This document shows positions 9,832-18,056 of a stretch of DNA of 64,000 nt, one piece after another (the first letter of the stretch is position 1; every line of letters begins with the position of its first letter). A model generated the notes under the pieces. That model was not told the origin of the DNA. It did no database searches and worked only from the letters and a program-made list of their open reading frames with translations. The DNA is from Neorhizobium sp. UBA3556 (GTDB lineage Bacteria > Pseudomonadota > Alphaproteobacteria > Rhizobiales > Rhizobiaceae), in contig DFNX01000003.1 of the NCBI GenBank assembly GCA_002376235.1, positions 248,001-312,000 on the forward strand, in the 5' to 3' direction. Made by a program: the position numbers and the translations under genes.

Positions 9832-9854
9832 AACGGCAGCTCGAAGCTGCCGTT
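9832..9854 (-). terminator. Intrinsic terminator of the ETF-QO gene
   Basis: AACGGCAGC / GCTGCCGTT stem with a 5-nt loop. On the minus strand it is followed by TGTCTATTTT. It lies 45 bp past the stop of the ETF-QO gene. Confidence 0.7.
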
Positions 9855-9898
9855 CTTTGATCATGTATAGCGGGACATTCGTGTCGGCGGGCCGACAC

Positions 9899-11563
9899 TT
9901 ACATGTTCGGATAGACCGGCCCCTCGCCGCCCTGCGGCGGCACCCAGTTTATGTTCTGGTTCGGGTCCTTGATATCGCAGGTCTTGCAGTGAACGCAGTT
10001 CTGCGCGTTGATCACATAGACTTCCTCACCATTCTCTTCGCGCCACTCATAGACGCCCGCCGGACAGTAACGCGCCGAGGGACCGGCATAGACGTCATGC
10101 TCGGAGCGCTTCTGCAGCCCTAAGTCCTTCACCTTGAGATGGACCGGCTGGTCCTCCTCGTGATTGGTGTTGGACAGGAAGACGGAGGACAGGCGGTCGA
10201 AGGTCAGCACGCCATCCGGCTTCGGATAGTCGATAGGCTTGTGCTTTGCCGCCGGTTCGAGCGACTGGGCATCGGTCTTGCCGTGTTTCAGCGTGCCGAA
10301 CAGCGAAAATCCGAACAGCTGGTTGGTCCACATGTCCAGCCCGCCGAGCGGGATGCCGATAATGGTGCCGAATTTCGACCAGAGCGGCTTGACGTTGCGG
10401 ACCAGCTTCAGGTCCTTGCCGATCGGGCCGGTGCGCCATTCGTTTTCGATCTCGACCGGTTCGTCGTTGGCGCGGCCATCGGCGATCGCGGCGGCAATCT
10501 TGTCGGCGGCGAGAATGCCGGAGAGAACTGCGTTATGCGAACCCTTGATGCGCGGCACGTTGACGAAGCCTGCCGAACAGCCGATCAGCGCGCCGCCGGG
10601 GAAGGAGAGCTTCGGCACCGACTGATAACCGCCTTCGGTGATGGCGCGTGCGCCATAGGAGATGCGCTTGGCGCCTTCGAAAGTCGGTGCGATGGCCGGA
10701 TGGGTCTTGAACCGCTGGAACTCCTCAAAGGGGAAGAGATAGGGGTTCTTGTAGTTCAGATGCAGGACGAAGCCGACGGCGACGAGATTGTCTTCCAGGT
10801 GATAGAGAAAGGAACCGCCACCTGTCTTCATGTCGAGCGGCCAGCCGAAGGAATGCTGTACTAGACCCTGTTTATGGTTCTCGGGCTTGATTTCCCACAG
10901 TTCCTTGATGCCTATGCCGAATTTCTGGACGTCGCGATCCTTCTGGAGATCGAATTTTGCGATCAGCTGCTTGGCCAGCGAGCCGCGCACGCCCTCCCCG
11001 ATCAGCGTGTATTTGCCGAGCAGCGCCATGCCGCGCGTGTAGTTTGGCCCCGGTTCACCGCTCTTCTCGATGCCCATGTCGCCGGTCGCGACACCGATCA
11101 CATTGCCCGCATCGTCATACAGCACTTCGCTCGCGGCAAAGCCGGGATAGATCTCGACACCGAGTTCTTCCGCCTTCCCCGCAAGCCACCGACAGACATT
11201 GCCGAGCGAAACGATATACTTGCCGTGATTGCTCATCAGCGGCGGCATGGCGAAGTTGGGCAAGCGAACGGAGCCGGCAGGGCCTAAGAACAGGAACTGA
11301 TCGTCGGTGACCTTGGTCTTGAACGGATGCCCATCCTCATCCTGCCAGCCGGGCAGAAGCGCATCGATACCGACCGGATCGACCACCGCTCCGGAGAGAA
11401 TGTGAGCTCCGACTTCGGCCCCCTTTTCCAGCACCACGACCGTCAGATCCGGATTGATCTGCTTCAGCCGGATTGCAGCGGACAGACCGGCTGGGCCGGC
11501 ACCGACGATCACAACGTCGAATTCCATCATCTCCCGTTCGGGAAGTTCCATTTCTTCACTCAT
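9899..11563 (-). CDS. Electron transfer flavoprotein-ubiquinone oxidoreductase
   Basis: 554 residues from ATG 11563, chosen because GGAGG lies about 8 nt upstream and the longer frame is not family-like. FAD-binding motif DVVIVGAGPAGLSAAIRL near the N-terminus. The C-terminus has the 4Fe-4S ferredoxin-like cysteines (RYCPAGVYEW, then NAQNCVHCKTCDIKDPNQNI). The enzyme passes electrons from reduced ETF, produced by fatty-acid and amino-acid dehydrogenases, to ubiquinone at the inner membrane. Monocistronic, with a possible palindromic operator 139 bp upstream. Confidence 0.95.
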   Translation of the reverse strand: MSEEMELPEREMMEFDVVIVGAGPAGLSAAIRLKQINPDLTVVVLEKGAEVGAHILSGAVVDPVGIDALLPGWQDEDGHPFKTKVTDDQFLFLGPAGSVRLPNFAMPPLMSNHGKYIVSLGNVCRWLAGKAEELGVEIYPGFAASEVLYDDAGNVIGVATGDMGIEKSGEPGPNYTRGMALLGKYTLIGEGVRGSLAKQLIAKFDLQKDRDVQKFGIGIKELWEIKPENHKQGLVQHSFGWPLDMKTGGGSFLYHLEDNLVAVGFVLHLNYKNPYLFPFEEFQRFKTHPAIAPTFEGAKRISYGARAITEGGYQSVPKLSFPGGALIGCSAGFVNVPRIKGSHNAVLSGILAADKIAAAIADGRANDEPVEIENEWRTGPIGKDLKLVRNVKPLWSKFGTIIGIPLGGLDMWTNQLFGFSLFGTLKHGKTDAQSLEPAAKHKPIDYPKPDGVLTFDRLSSVFLSNTNHEEDQPVHLKVKDLGLQKRSEHDVYAGPSARYCPAGVYEWREENGEEVYVINAQNCVHCKTCDIKDPNQNINWVPPQGGEGPVYPNM

Positions 11564-11701
11564 TCCAAATGCCTCCGCCTCGGCGGGATCCCCTTTTGTC
11601 AAACTATTCCTTGGCAAATGCCAGGATGGTTGTCGAGCCGAGATGCGACACCGACTAACCAGACACGAAGACCCACTCCCTAATTTGCAGGACAAATAAC
11701 G

Positions 11702-11717
11702 TTTACGTCAACGTCAA
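11702..11717. promoter_or_regulatory. Possible LiuR-type operator upstream of ETF-QO
   Basis: TTTACGTCAACGTCAA is an imperfect palindrome (6 of 8 positions per half symmetrical) built on two ACGT cores. From memory it resembles the MerR-family LiuR site (TTTACGT..ACGTAAA type), which controls branched-chain amino acid catabolism and ETF genes in proteobacteria. The assignment is inference from motif resemblance and position. Confidence 0.35.
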
Positions 11718-11961
11718 AATGTCACGCAACCTCCATGTCTTTGTTGTCATACAACCTGACAAGCCGCAAGCTTTCTTCGATGGGAGATATCCGTAAGGTC
11801 AAACAAGCCTGCAAGCAAAGGCTTGTTCCGTGATTGCGTCCTAACGCCGCCCCGCCTGCCTTGGCGTGCTGTCGGGAAAATCAGAGGCCGGATCGGGCTT
11901 CCAATGTGAGCAGTGGCCACTATAACCGCATCGATAGATAACATCGTCACAGGAGAACGGA

Positions 11962-12750
11962 ATGGATCTGGGAATTTCGGGCAAAAGGGCGCTTGTCCTC
12001 GCCTCCTCGCGCGGCTTGGGCCTCGGCATCGCCACGGCGCTTGCCAATGAAGGCGCCAATGTTCTTCTGGTCGGACGTTCGGGCGACAAGCTTGCCGAAA
12101 ACTGCAAGACGATCAACGCAGCAGGAAAAGGCAAGGCCGACTGGGTCTGGGGCGATCTGGCCGACGATAATTTCGTCGAATCCATGGTTGAAGCCGTTAG
12201 CACAAAGCTCGGCGGCATCGACATCCTCGTCAACAATACCGGAGGCCCGACGCCCGGCGGCACGCAGGACATGAGTCCCGATAAGCTCGATACCTTCTTC
12301 CAGTCGATGGTGCTCAGAGTGATTTCGCTCACCAACGCGCTCCTGCCGCAGATGAAAGAACAGGGCTGGGGTCGCATACTGACCGTCGCCTCTTCCGGCG
12401 TTTTCGAGCCGATCCCGAACCTTGCGCTGTCCAACACGCTGCGCGGCGCGCTGGTCGGCTGGAACAAGACGTTGTCCAGCGAAGTCGCCGGTTCCGGCGT
12501 CACCGCCAACATGCTGCTTCCCGGCCGCATCCTGACCGACCGCATTGAGGAACTGGATGGCGCCAATGCCAAGCGGCTTGGCAAAAGCATGGAAGAAATC
12601 CGCGAGGCCTCGGTGAAGACGATACCGGCAGGCCGGCTCGGCACAGTCGAGGAATTCGCCGCTGCCGGCGCCTTCCTCTGCTCCGAACCGGCAAGCTACA
12701 TCACCGGGACCATGCTGCGCGTCGACGGCGGCGCGGCTAAGTCTCTCTGA
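11962..12750 (+). CDS. SDR-family protein with altered catalytic motif (BKR-like)
   Basis: 262 residues. The Rossmann fold begins KRALVLASSRGLGLGIATAL, where the usual TGxxxGIG reads ASSRGLGLG, and NNTGGP replaces NNAG. The active-site YxxxK is replaced: LALSNTLRGALVG aligns Ser in place of Tyr and Arg in place of Lys. The C-terminal GRLGTVEEFAAAGAFLCSE...YITGTMLRVDGG is standard. This fits the known FabG-like SDR subgroup lacking the canonical tetrad, often annotated as 3-oxoacyl-ACP reductase. The reaction is uncertain. AGGAG upstream sets the start, and a clear terminator follows. Confidence 0.88.
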   Translation: MDLGISGKRALVLASSRGLGLGIATALANEGANVLLVGRSGDKLAENCKTINAAGKGKADWVWGDLADDNFVESMVEAVSTKLGGIDILVNNTGGPTPGGTQDMSPDKLDTFFQSMVLRVISLTNALLPQMKEQGWGRILTVASSGVFEPIPNLALSNTLRGALVGWNKTLSSEVAGSGVTANMLLPGRILTDRIEELDGANAKRLGKSMEEIREASVKTIPAGRLGTVEEFAAAGAFLCSEPASYITGTMLRVDGGAAKSL

Positions 12751-12757
12751 ACGACCA

Positions 12758-12787
12758 AGGCCCGGCGACAGACCGGGCCTCTTTCTT
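12758..12787 (+). terminator. Intrinsic terminator after the SDR gene
   Basis: AGGCCCGG / CCGGGCCT stem with a 7-nt loop, followed by CTTTCTT, 8 bp past the stop codon. Confidence 0.8.
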
Positions 12788-12902
12788 GATGGGATTGGGA
12801 TTGGGATTGCGATTCCATTTCCCCGCCGCGATCGGCAGCGGCATTGATGACTGCTGCTCCCGCCATATCTTTCCGTGACATGAATGACGGCAAGGAGTGG
12901 CC

Positions 12903-13106
12903 ATGCGCTTGATCAGGCTTATCGCCGGGATTTTCGGTTTCCTCGTCGGCGTCATCGGGCTTGTCTGGATCGGCCAGGGCACGGGGGTCTTCCCCTACCC
13001 GCGCTCCAGCTTCATGATCAACCAGACGCCCTGGATCCTGTGGGGCGTGCTGGCGACGCTTCTCGGCATTCTGATCGTCTGGGCATCGCGCCGCTTCCGG
13101 ATCTGA
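12903..13106 (+). CDS. Small two-helix membrane protein, unknown function
   Basis: 67 residues from ATG 12903, with AAGGAG 5 nt upstream (the GTG at 12897 overlaps this ribosome site and is unlikely). Two hydrophobic helices: about 4-24 (LIAGIFGFLVGVIGLVWIGQ) and about 44-60 (WILWGVLATLLGILIVWASR). They are joined by a short loop, and the protein ends in a basic RRFRI tail. No family was recognised. Its stop abuts the stop of the beta-lactamase gene on the other strand. Confidence 0.65.
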   Translation: MRLIRLIAGIFGFLVGVIGLVWIGQGTGVFPYPRSSFMINQTPWILWGVLATLLGILIVWASRRFRI

Positions 13107-13931
13107 TCAATTCGGCCGGCGGGATGTCAGCTTCGGCAGATCCTTTATCAGGCCATCGCGCACGGTGAAGCTGATCGGCTGGTCGGTGTGCCGCTTGTTG
13201 TCCACCAGCATGCGGGCAAACACGACCTTCCGGTCGCCCTTCTCTGCCCAGCCGACGAACCAGCCAAGCGGACGGCTGCGGTCAGGCTTGCCTTTGGCAT
13301 CACGAAGCCAGCCGGCACCTGTCTTGCCGTGCACAGTCCAGCCATCACCGGCTTTAAAAACCGGCACGATCGCCTGTGTCATCGAGACTGCCTTTGCGGA
13401 AATAGGCAGCTCGCCGGTCATGAAGCGTCTAAGGAAGCTCACCTGCTGGTCGGGCGAGATCTTCAGCGACGAACTCAGCCAGGATTCCGTCAGCCCGTCG
13501 GTACCGCCCGGTCCACCAGCAACATCCCGGTTGCCGTAATCGAACTGGCGAACGTAATCCGCAAAGGCTTCGCGGCCGAGGCGACGGGTGATCTCCTGCG
13601 AATACCAGACGATCGAGTCTCGCTCCCATATCGTCGGGTCGGTCGCCTTCTGCTCACGTTCGGAACGCTTGAACTTCGCCTGATAATCCCAACGGGGATT
13701 GTGTTCATCCACAAGAATACCCTTGTCGTATCCCATCATGGCCAGCGGCAGTTTGAAGGTCGATTGCGGATAGAAAGCCTGGTCACATCCGCCCTGCCGG
13801 TGGATCGCCATGCCGGTATCAACATCGAGAATAACGGTGCAACGCACGGGATCGGCGGCATTGACGGGAGCAGCCGCGGAGACGGCGGCAGCAGCAAAAA
13901 GAACGAGAATAGCGGGCTTTGCAGAGATCAC
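13107..13931 (-). CDS. Class D (OXA-type) beta-lactamase
   Basis: 274 residues with a signal peptide cut near VNA-AD (25/26). All class D landmarks are present: nucleophile STFK at 57-60, SIV at 106-108, YGN at 132-134, KTG at 203-205 and GWFVGW at 223-228. The protein should be a periplasmic serine hydrolase of penicillins. The lysine of STFK is the one normally carboxylated in this class. It is surrounded by ordinary chromosomal genes with no transposase or integron features, so it looks resident rather than acquired. Substrate range cannot be read from sequence. Confidence 0.93.
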   Translation of the reverse strand: MISAKPAILVLFAAAAVSAAAPVNAADPVRCTVILDVDTGMAIHRQGGCDQAFYPQSTFKLPLAMMGYDKGILVDEHNPRWDYQAKFKRSEREQKATDPTIWERDSIVWYSQEITRRLGREAFADYVRQFDYGNRDVAGGPGGTDGLTESWLSSSLKISPDQQVSFLRRFMTGELPISAKAVSMTQAIVPVFKAGDGWTVHGKTGAGWLRDAKGKPDRSRPLGWFVGWAEKGDRKVVFARMLVDNKRHTDQPISFTVRDGLIKDLPKLTSRRPN

Positions 13932-14162
13932 GGCAGATCAACTCCATACAATCGATTCGAACCACGGAGATAGACATGTGCGAGCAGGCCAAAACATGGC
14001 GGCGCAGTCTCTCCACCGCATGTTTCACCAATATACAAAATCCATTACTCAATCATATTTTCAGATGCTTAAATATTGATTTTATTTGTCATTCGCGCGT
14101 TGACCCCGCCTCAATCCGTGACGGCTACAGGCCGCCCGACATTCGTTCACAGCGGAGAATAT

Positions 14163-14846
14163 ATGCTTCTCGAAGGTATTTTCGGTAGCGGCAGCCAGGC
14201 TGACGTACCGAGCCAATCATCGCCTTCGTCCGGGTCTACCGAGACGAACCATGGAGACAACACAGAGACCACGCCTGCCAACGGTGGCCAGGCCGATACT
14301 GTCGAAAACTATACGCCGGAAGAAACCGACGACGGCACCTATAGTCCGACGCCACCGGCTCCGGCCGAGACGGACGAGCCGGTAGACAATACGGCCGAAA
14401 CGGACATTGCCGAACCAGTTCCGACAGCGGAAGCGGACGCATCGGGAGACGAGATGGTTGCCGAGCAGCCTGCATCGTCCGAGCCTGCTTTACCTGTCGT
14501 GGAAGAGAACGAGATCGGTGCCGAACCGATTGAGGAAGAGCCCACCGCCCCTGCGGATACCTCTGCATCAGCAGAGAAGAATGGTGCGACGACTGGCGTG
14601 CGCGATTTCCTTACACCGCTGCTGGCCGATCTTCAGGCAATCAGCCAGCGTGCGTCCGCGAAGGCCACGGATGAGATCTCGGCCAGCCAGCGGCGCGCTG
14701 CGGCCAATGTTCACGACCAGATGATCCGGCAGATGCTCGATCAGATATCGACGGGTGTCGCCACCAGCGCAAAGTCGGAAATGTTCGACAGCAAGGCTGC
14801 CCAGCAGACCCAGTCCCTGCCTGCGCGCTGGTACGCCGAGGCCTGA
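14163..14846 (+). CDS. Acidic low-complexity protein of unknown function
   Basis: 227 residues from ATG 14163 (GGAG 5 nt upstream; the frame is open from 14076). Residues about 10-140 are a disordered stretch dominated by Glu, Asp, Pro, Thr, Ser and Ala (EEPTAPADTSASAEK, AETDEPVDNTAETD). The last 80 residues are predicted helical (FLTPLLADLQAISQRASAKA onward) and end LPARWYAEA. There is no signal peptide or known domain. The preceding 150 bases are AT-rich and may hold the promoter. A strong terminator follows. Confidence 0.65.
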   Translation: MLLEGIFGSGSQADVPSQSSPSSGSTETNHGDNTETTPANGGQADTVENYTPEETDDGTYSPTPPAPAETDEPVDNTAETDIAEPVPTAEADASGDEMVAEQPASSEPALPVVEENEIGAEPIEEEPTAPADTSASAEKNGATTGVRDFLTPLLADLQAISQRASAKATDEISASQRRAAANVHDQMIRQMLDQISTGVATSAKSEMFDSKAAQQTQSLPARWYAEA

Positions 14847-14868
14847 TCCATCCGGCCTGATCGAGAAA

Positions 14869-14901
14869 GGAAAAGGGGCGCCATCCGAGCGCCCCTTTTC
14901 C
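14869..14901 (+). terminator. Strong intrinsic terminator
   Basis: GGAAAAGGGGCGC / GCGCCCCTTTTCC, a 13-bp perfect stem with a 7-nt loop that ends in a T-run. It lies 22 bp after the acidic protein gene. Confidence 0.85.
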
Positions 14902-15046
14902 GTTTGCGGGCGCATATCCCTTGCCTTCGCGCGCCGCCTGTGGCATCAGGCGCGCTCTTTTAAAAGGGCGAGGCAACAGCTTCGCCCTTGTCGCGTCCGG
15001 GAGCGTCCCGGCTCAATCAATTTTGCAGACTATAAGGAGCACGGCC

Positions 15047-16339
15047 ATGGCACGGGCGCTCGGGCTTGATTTCGGCACGACCAATACCGTTCTGGCGCTG
15101 GCAGACAGCGGCAGCACCACACATTCGATGCAGTTTTCGAGCAGCGCCGGCGAGACGGATTCGATGCGCACGGCGCTCTCCTTCATGAAGGATGCACAGC
15201 TCGGCGCGCAGGCATTGAAGGTCGAGGCAGGACAGGCGGCGATCCGCCAGTTCATCGACAATCCCGGCGACGCACGTTTCCTGCAGTCGATCAAGACCTT
15301 CGCCGCCAGCCCGCTTTTTCAAGGAACGCTTGTCTTTGCCCGTCGTCACACGTTCGAAGACCTGATGGAAGTTTTCCTCAAGCGCCTGAAGACCTATGCG
15401 GATAGCCATTGGCCGGCAGAGGTTTCCCGCCTCGTTGCCGGACGTCCCGTACATTTCGCCGGCGCCAGCCCAGACCCGGCGCTTGCCACCGATCGCTACA
15501 ACGAAGCACTGACGCGGCTCGGCTTTCCCGAGATCCATTATGTCTACGAACCGGTTGCAGCCGCCTATTACTTTGCCCAGACACTGAAGAGCGACGCCAA
15601 TGTTCTGGTGGCCGATTTCGGCGGCGGCACGACCGACTATTCGCTGATCCGCTTCGAGCGCCATGCCGGCAAGCTGACGGCAAAGCCGATCGGTCATTCC
15701 GGTGTCGGCATTGCGGGCGACCATTTCGACGCCAAGATGATCGAGCATCTCGTCGCGCCGGAGATCGGCAAGGGCACGTTCTTCAAAAGCTTCGACAAAC
15801 TCTTGGAAGTGCCGTCGAGCTACTATGCGAACTTCTCGCGCTGGAACCAGCTGTCGATCTTCAAGACCACCCGCGAGTTCAATGACCTGAAGTCTCTGGT
15901 GCGTTCGGCAGTCGACCCGGACAAGCTGGAACTGTTCATCGAACTTGTCGAACATGACGAAGGTTACCCGCTTTATCAGGCGATTTCGGCGACCAAGATG
16001 GCGCTTTCGGGCGCAGAGGAAGCCGAGTTCAACTTCTCGCCACTCGGCAAGGCTGGAAAGAAGATGGTCAAGCGCGCCGATTTCGAAACCTGGATCGCGG
16101 ACGATCTTGCCAAGATCGAAGGCGCGCTGGACGATGTGCTGACCAAGACGAACACGGCCCCCGCAGAGGTGGACAAGGTCTTCCTCACCGGCGGCACCTC
16201 CTTCGTACCGGCAGTGCGCCAGATCTTCACCCGGCGTTTCGACGCTTCGAAGATAGAAAGCGGCGGCGAATTGCTGTCCATCGCCCATGGTCTGGCGCTG
16301 ATCGGCGAAAGCGATGATGTAGCGGAATGGGCGGCGTAA
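15047..16339 (+). CDS. Hsp70-family chaperone-like ATPase (YegD type)
   Basis: 430 residues from ATG 15047, with AAGGAGC 7 nt upstream. The Hsp70/actin-type ATPase core is seen in GLDFGTTNTVLAL (phosphate 1), VADFGGGTTDYSLIRF (phosphate 2) and FLTGGTSFVPAVRQIF (adenosine). The protein stops after the nucleotide-binding domain, with no C-terminal peptide-binding domain as in DnaK. This fits the YegD-like single-domain group of unknown client. Monocistronic. Confidence 0.88.
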   Translation: MARALGLDFGTTNTVLALADSGSTTHSMQFSSSAGETDSMRTALSFMKDAQLGAQALKVEAGQAAIRQFIDNPGDARFLQSIKTFAASPLFQGTLVFARRHTFEDLMEVFLKRLKTYADSHWPAEVSRLVAGRPVHFAGASPDPALATDRYNEALTRLGFPEIHYVYEPVAAAYYFAQTLKSDANVLVADFGGGTTDYSLIRFERHAGKLTAKPIGHSGVGIAGDHFDAKMIEHLVAPEIGKGTFFKSFDKLLEVPSSYYANFSRWNQLSIFKTTREFNDLKSLVRSAVDPDKLELFIELVEHDEGYPLYQAISATKMALSGAEEAEFNFSPLGKAGKKMVKRADFETWIADDLAKIEGALDDVLTKTNTAPAEVDKVFLTGGTSFVPAVRQIFTRRFDASKIESGGELLSIAHGLALIGESDDVAEWAA

Positions 16340-16369
16340 GGCTTCCACGGACCGATAACGCTAGGGAAA

Positions 16370-16557
16370 ATCCCCTCACGTGCGATTTCGAACACTTAGC
16401 GTTCGGCTAAGGTGTTGAAATCGATTTCTCTCCCACAAGGGGAGAGATATCGGAGATTGCGGAACCCTCGGCGCAGTACCTCTCCCCTTTGTGGGAGGGG
16501 TTACAAAATCAAGATCCTAGCCAACGGCTAAGTCTTAGATTTTGTTGGTGAGGGGAT
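16370..16557. repeat. 188-bp foldback intergenic element
   Basis: Perfect 10-bp ends, ATCCCCTCAC (16370-16379) and GTGAGGGGAT (16548-16557). They enclose four nested hairpins: a GATTTC...GAAATC arm, CTCTCCCACAAGGGGAGAG, CCTCTCCCCTTTGTGGGAGG and an AAAATC...GATTTT arm. It fills most of the space between the Hsp70 and UDG genes. It looks like a non-autonomous palindromic (MITE/RIME-like) element and could also terminate transcription. Confidence 0.7.
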
Positions 16558-16618
16558 AAGCTTCTCCGCGCCCCAAACAATTTCCCACTTTCAGCCAGGA
16601 TGCTGTAAGAACGGATCC

Positions 16619-17503
16619 ATGAACGTCGCTTCTGATCTCAACCCGGCCGAACTTGCCGCCCTTCTGCATTTTTATGCGGATTCGGGCGTGGAATGGCTTG
16701 TTGACGATGAACCGGTCGATCGGATTGCCCAGTTCGAGGCGCAGAAGGCCGCGAAGGCGCAGGCAAGGGTTCCGGCGGCGGCGCGGGATCAAGGCCCGCA
16801 GGACATGAGTGCGCCTTCCGCGTCGAATGGCAGCGGTGCTGCCGCACGGCGTCCGGGTTCTCCCGCCCCTCCTCCAACACCAGCCGCTCCTGTCGCAGTA
16901 CCGGCAGCACAGGCAGTGGCAGCGGCACGGACGGCTGCAGATGGCGCAGGCTCGCTCACTGAGCTGAAGACCGCGATCGAGACTTTCCAAGGCTGCAATC
17001 TGAAGAACAGCGCCCGCTCGACTGTCTTTGCCAGCGGCGATCCATCTTCCGGCATTCTCGTCGTCGGCCCGATGCCGAATGCCGATGATGATCGCGATGG
17101 CGCTCCGTTTTCCGGTCGGGCCGGAGAGTTGCTTGACCGGATGCTGGCCGCGATCGGCCTTTCCCGCGACGGTGTGCTGATGACCAACATCATCCCCTGG
17201 CGTCCGCCGGGAAACCGCATGCCGTCATCGGCGGAGATGGATATATGCCAACCGTTCATCGAGCGACAGATTGCACTTTCCCGGCCAAAGGTGCTGCTGC
17301 TGCTTGGTAATTTCCCGGCCCGCTTCTTCATCGGCGGCAACGGCACGATCCACACCATGCGCGGCCAGTGGCAGACCGTATCTTTCGCAGGCATGGAAAT
17401 TCCGGCTCTTGCAACATTCCATCCGCAGGACCTGCTGAACGCCCCAGGTAACAAAGCCCTGACCTGGCAAGATCTGTTGTCTTTCCGGCAGGGCCTCACC
17501 TAA
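16619..17503 (+). CDS. Uracil-DNA glycosylase family 4-like protein
   Basis: 294 residues. A helical N-terminus (about 1-50) and an Ala/Pro-rich linker (about 50-110) lead to a UDG domain from about 115. Family landmarks are GPMPNADDDRDGAPFSGRAG (motif 1), TNIIPWRPPGNR and TFHPQDLL (motif 2). The four cysteines that hold the 4Fe-4S cluster in family 4 enzymes are incomplete. By alignment with the Thermotoga enzyme, FQGC keeps only the second of the CxxC pair, and the KC before RPPxNR is PW here. ICQPF keeps the last one. The protein probably folds without the cluster. Expected role is removal of uracil from DNA. Confidence 0.8.
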   Translation: MNVASDLNPAELAALLHFYADSGVEWLVDDEPVDRIAQFEAQKAAKAQARVPAAARDQGPQDMSAPSASNGSGAAARRPGSPAPPPTPAAPVAVPAAQAVAAARTAADGAGSLTELKTAIETFQGCNLKNSARSTVFASGDPSSGILVVGPMPNADDDRDGAPFSGRAGELLDRMLAAIGLSRDGVLMTNIIPWRPPGNRMPSSAEMDICQPFIERQIALSRPKVLLLLGNFPARFFIGGNGTIHTMRGQWQTVSFAGMEIPALATFHPQDLLNAPGNKALTWQDLLSFRQGLT

Positions 17504-17680
17504 TCAGAATTGCACATATAACGTGCAAACAAGCTGACAAAACACAAAATATTACCGTTATGTGAAGCAACCCATGCGCGCAACGCATGGCAGCGTGGCG
17601 TTCTGCCGCATTGTGGAATCGGGGTATTTTAGCAATATTACTAATGTCTTGGGAGGAACCAAGGCTCAAGGACTAGACCA

Positions 17681-17872
17681 ATGACCACCCGTTTTCGCCC
17701 CATTCATTCGGGCTTTGAAACACTCCGCGCAGCAGGCGTCGGACCGCGTTCGACACAAGGCTACCACCGTTTCGGTTCGGCCACGAACGAACAGATTACT
17801 TCCCGCGCCATGGCGCGCCCTGCCGGGATTTCTCGCCCTTCGGCCATGTTTGCCGAATTCCGCGAACGTTGA
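17681..17872 (+). CDS. Small protein of unknown function
   Basis: 63 residues, basic, with no membrane segment. AAGGA lies 8 nt before the ATG. The sequence is rich in Arg, Ser and Phe (TTRFRPIHSGFETLRAAGV, ending AMFAEFRER). It is followed 12 bp later by another microgene with a very strong ribosome site, so the two look like one small operon. The 180 bp upstream are AT-rich and likely hold a promoter. No family recognised. Confidence 0.55.
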   Translation: MTTRFRPIHSGFETLRAAGVGPRSTQGYHRFGSATNEQITSRAMARPAGISRPSAMFAEFRER

Positions 17873-17884
17873 GGAGGATGTGCG

Positions 17885-18037
17885 ATGAGATCGATTTTCA
17901 GGCCTCTTCGCACACTCCGTGAAAACTTGCGCCAGATAAACACCGCAGTGAATGCGTCACGCGAGTTTTCCGAAGCGAGCAAGACCCGAGGCGACGTGAT
18001 GAATTCCGTCGGCCCACTCTCCGGCATTCCACTTTAA
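17885..18037 (+). CDS. Microprotein of unknown function (50 aa)
   Basis: ATG 17885 is preceded by GAGGAGGA with 7 nt spacing from GGAGG, one of the best ribosome sites in the window. The stop of the previous 63-aa gene overlaps the start of that site, suggesting translational coupling. The product is basic and polar (RSIFRPLRTLRENLRQINTA onward) and ends SGIPL. No homologue recognised. Its stop lies 20 bp from the stop of the converging DMT transporter gene. Confidence 0.5.
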   Translation: MRSIFRPLRTLRENLRQINTAVNASREFSEASKTRGDVMNSVGPLSGIPL

Positions 18038-18056
18038 TCCTTGCTCTTGGAAGCCA

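Noticed and set aside
13107..13931. Recent acquisition of the beta-lactamase by an integron or transposon
   Set aside because: No inverted repeats, attC-like site or transposase nearby, and composition is like its neighbours.
15017..16348. 443-codon minus-strand frame across the Hsp70 gene
   Set aside because: Exactly antisense to the Hsp70-like gene and without protein family features.
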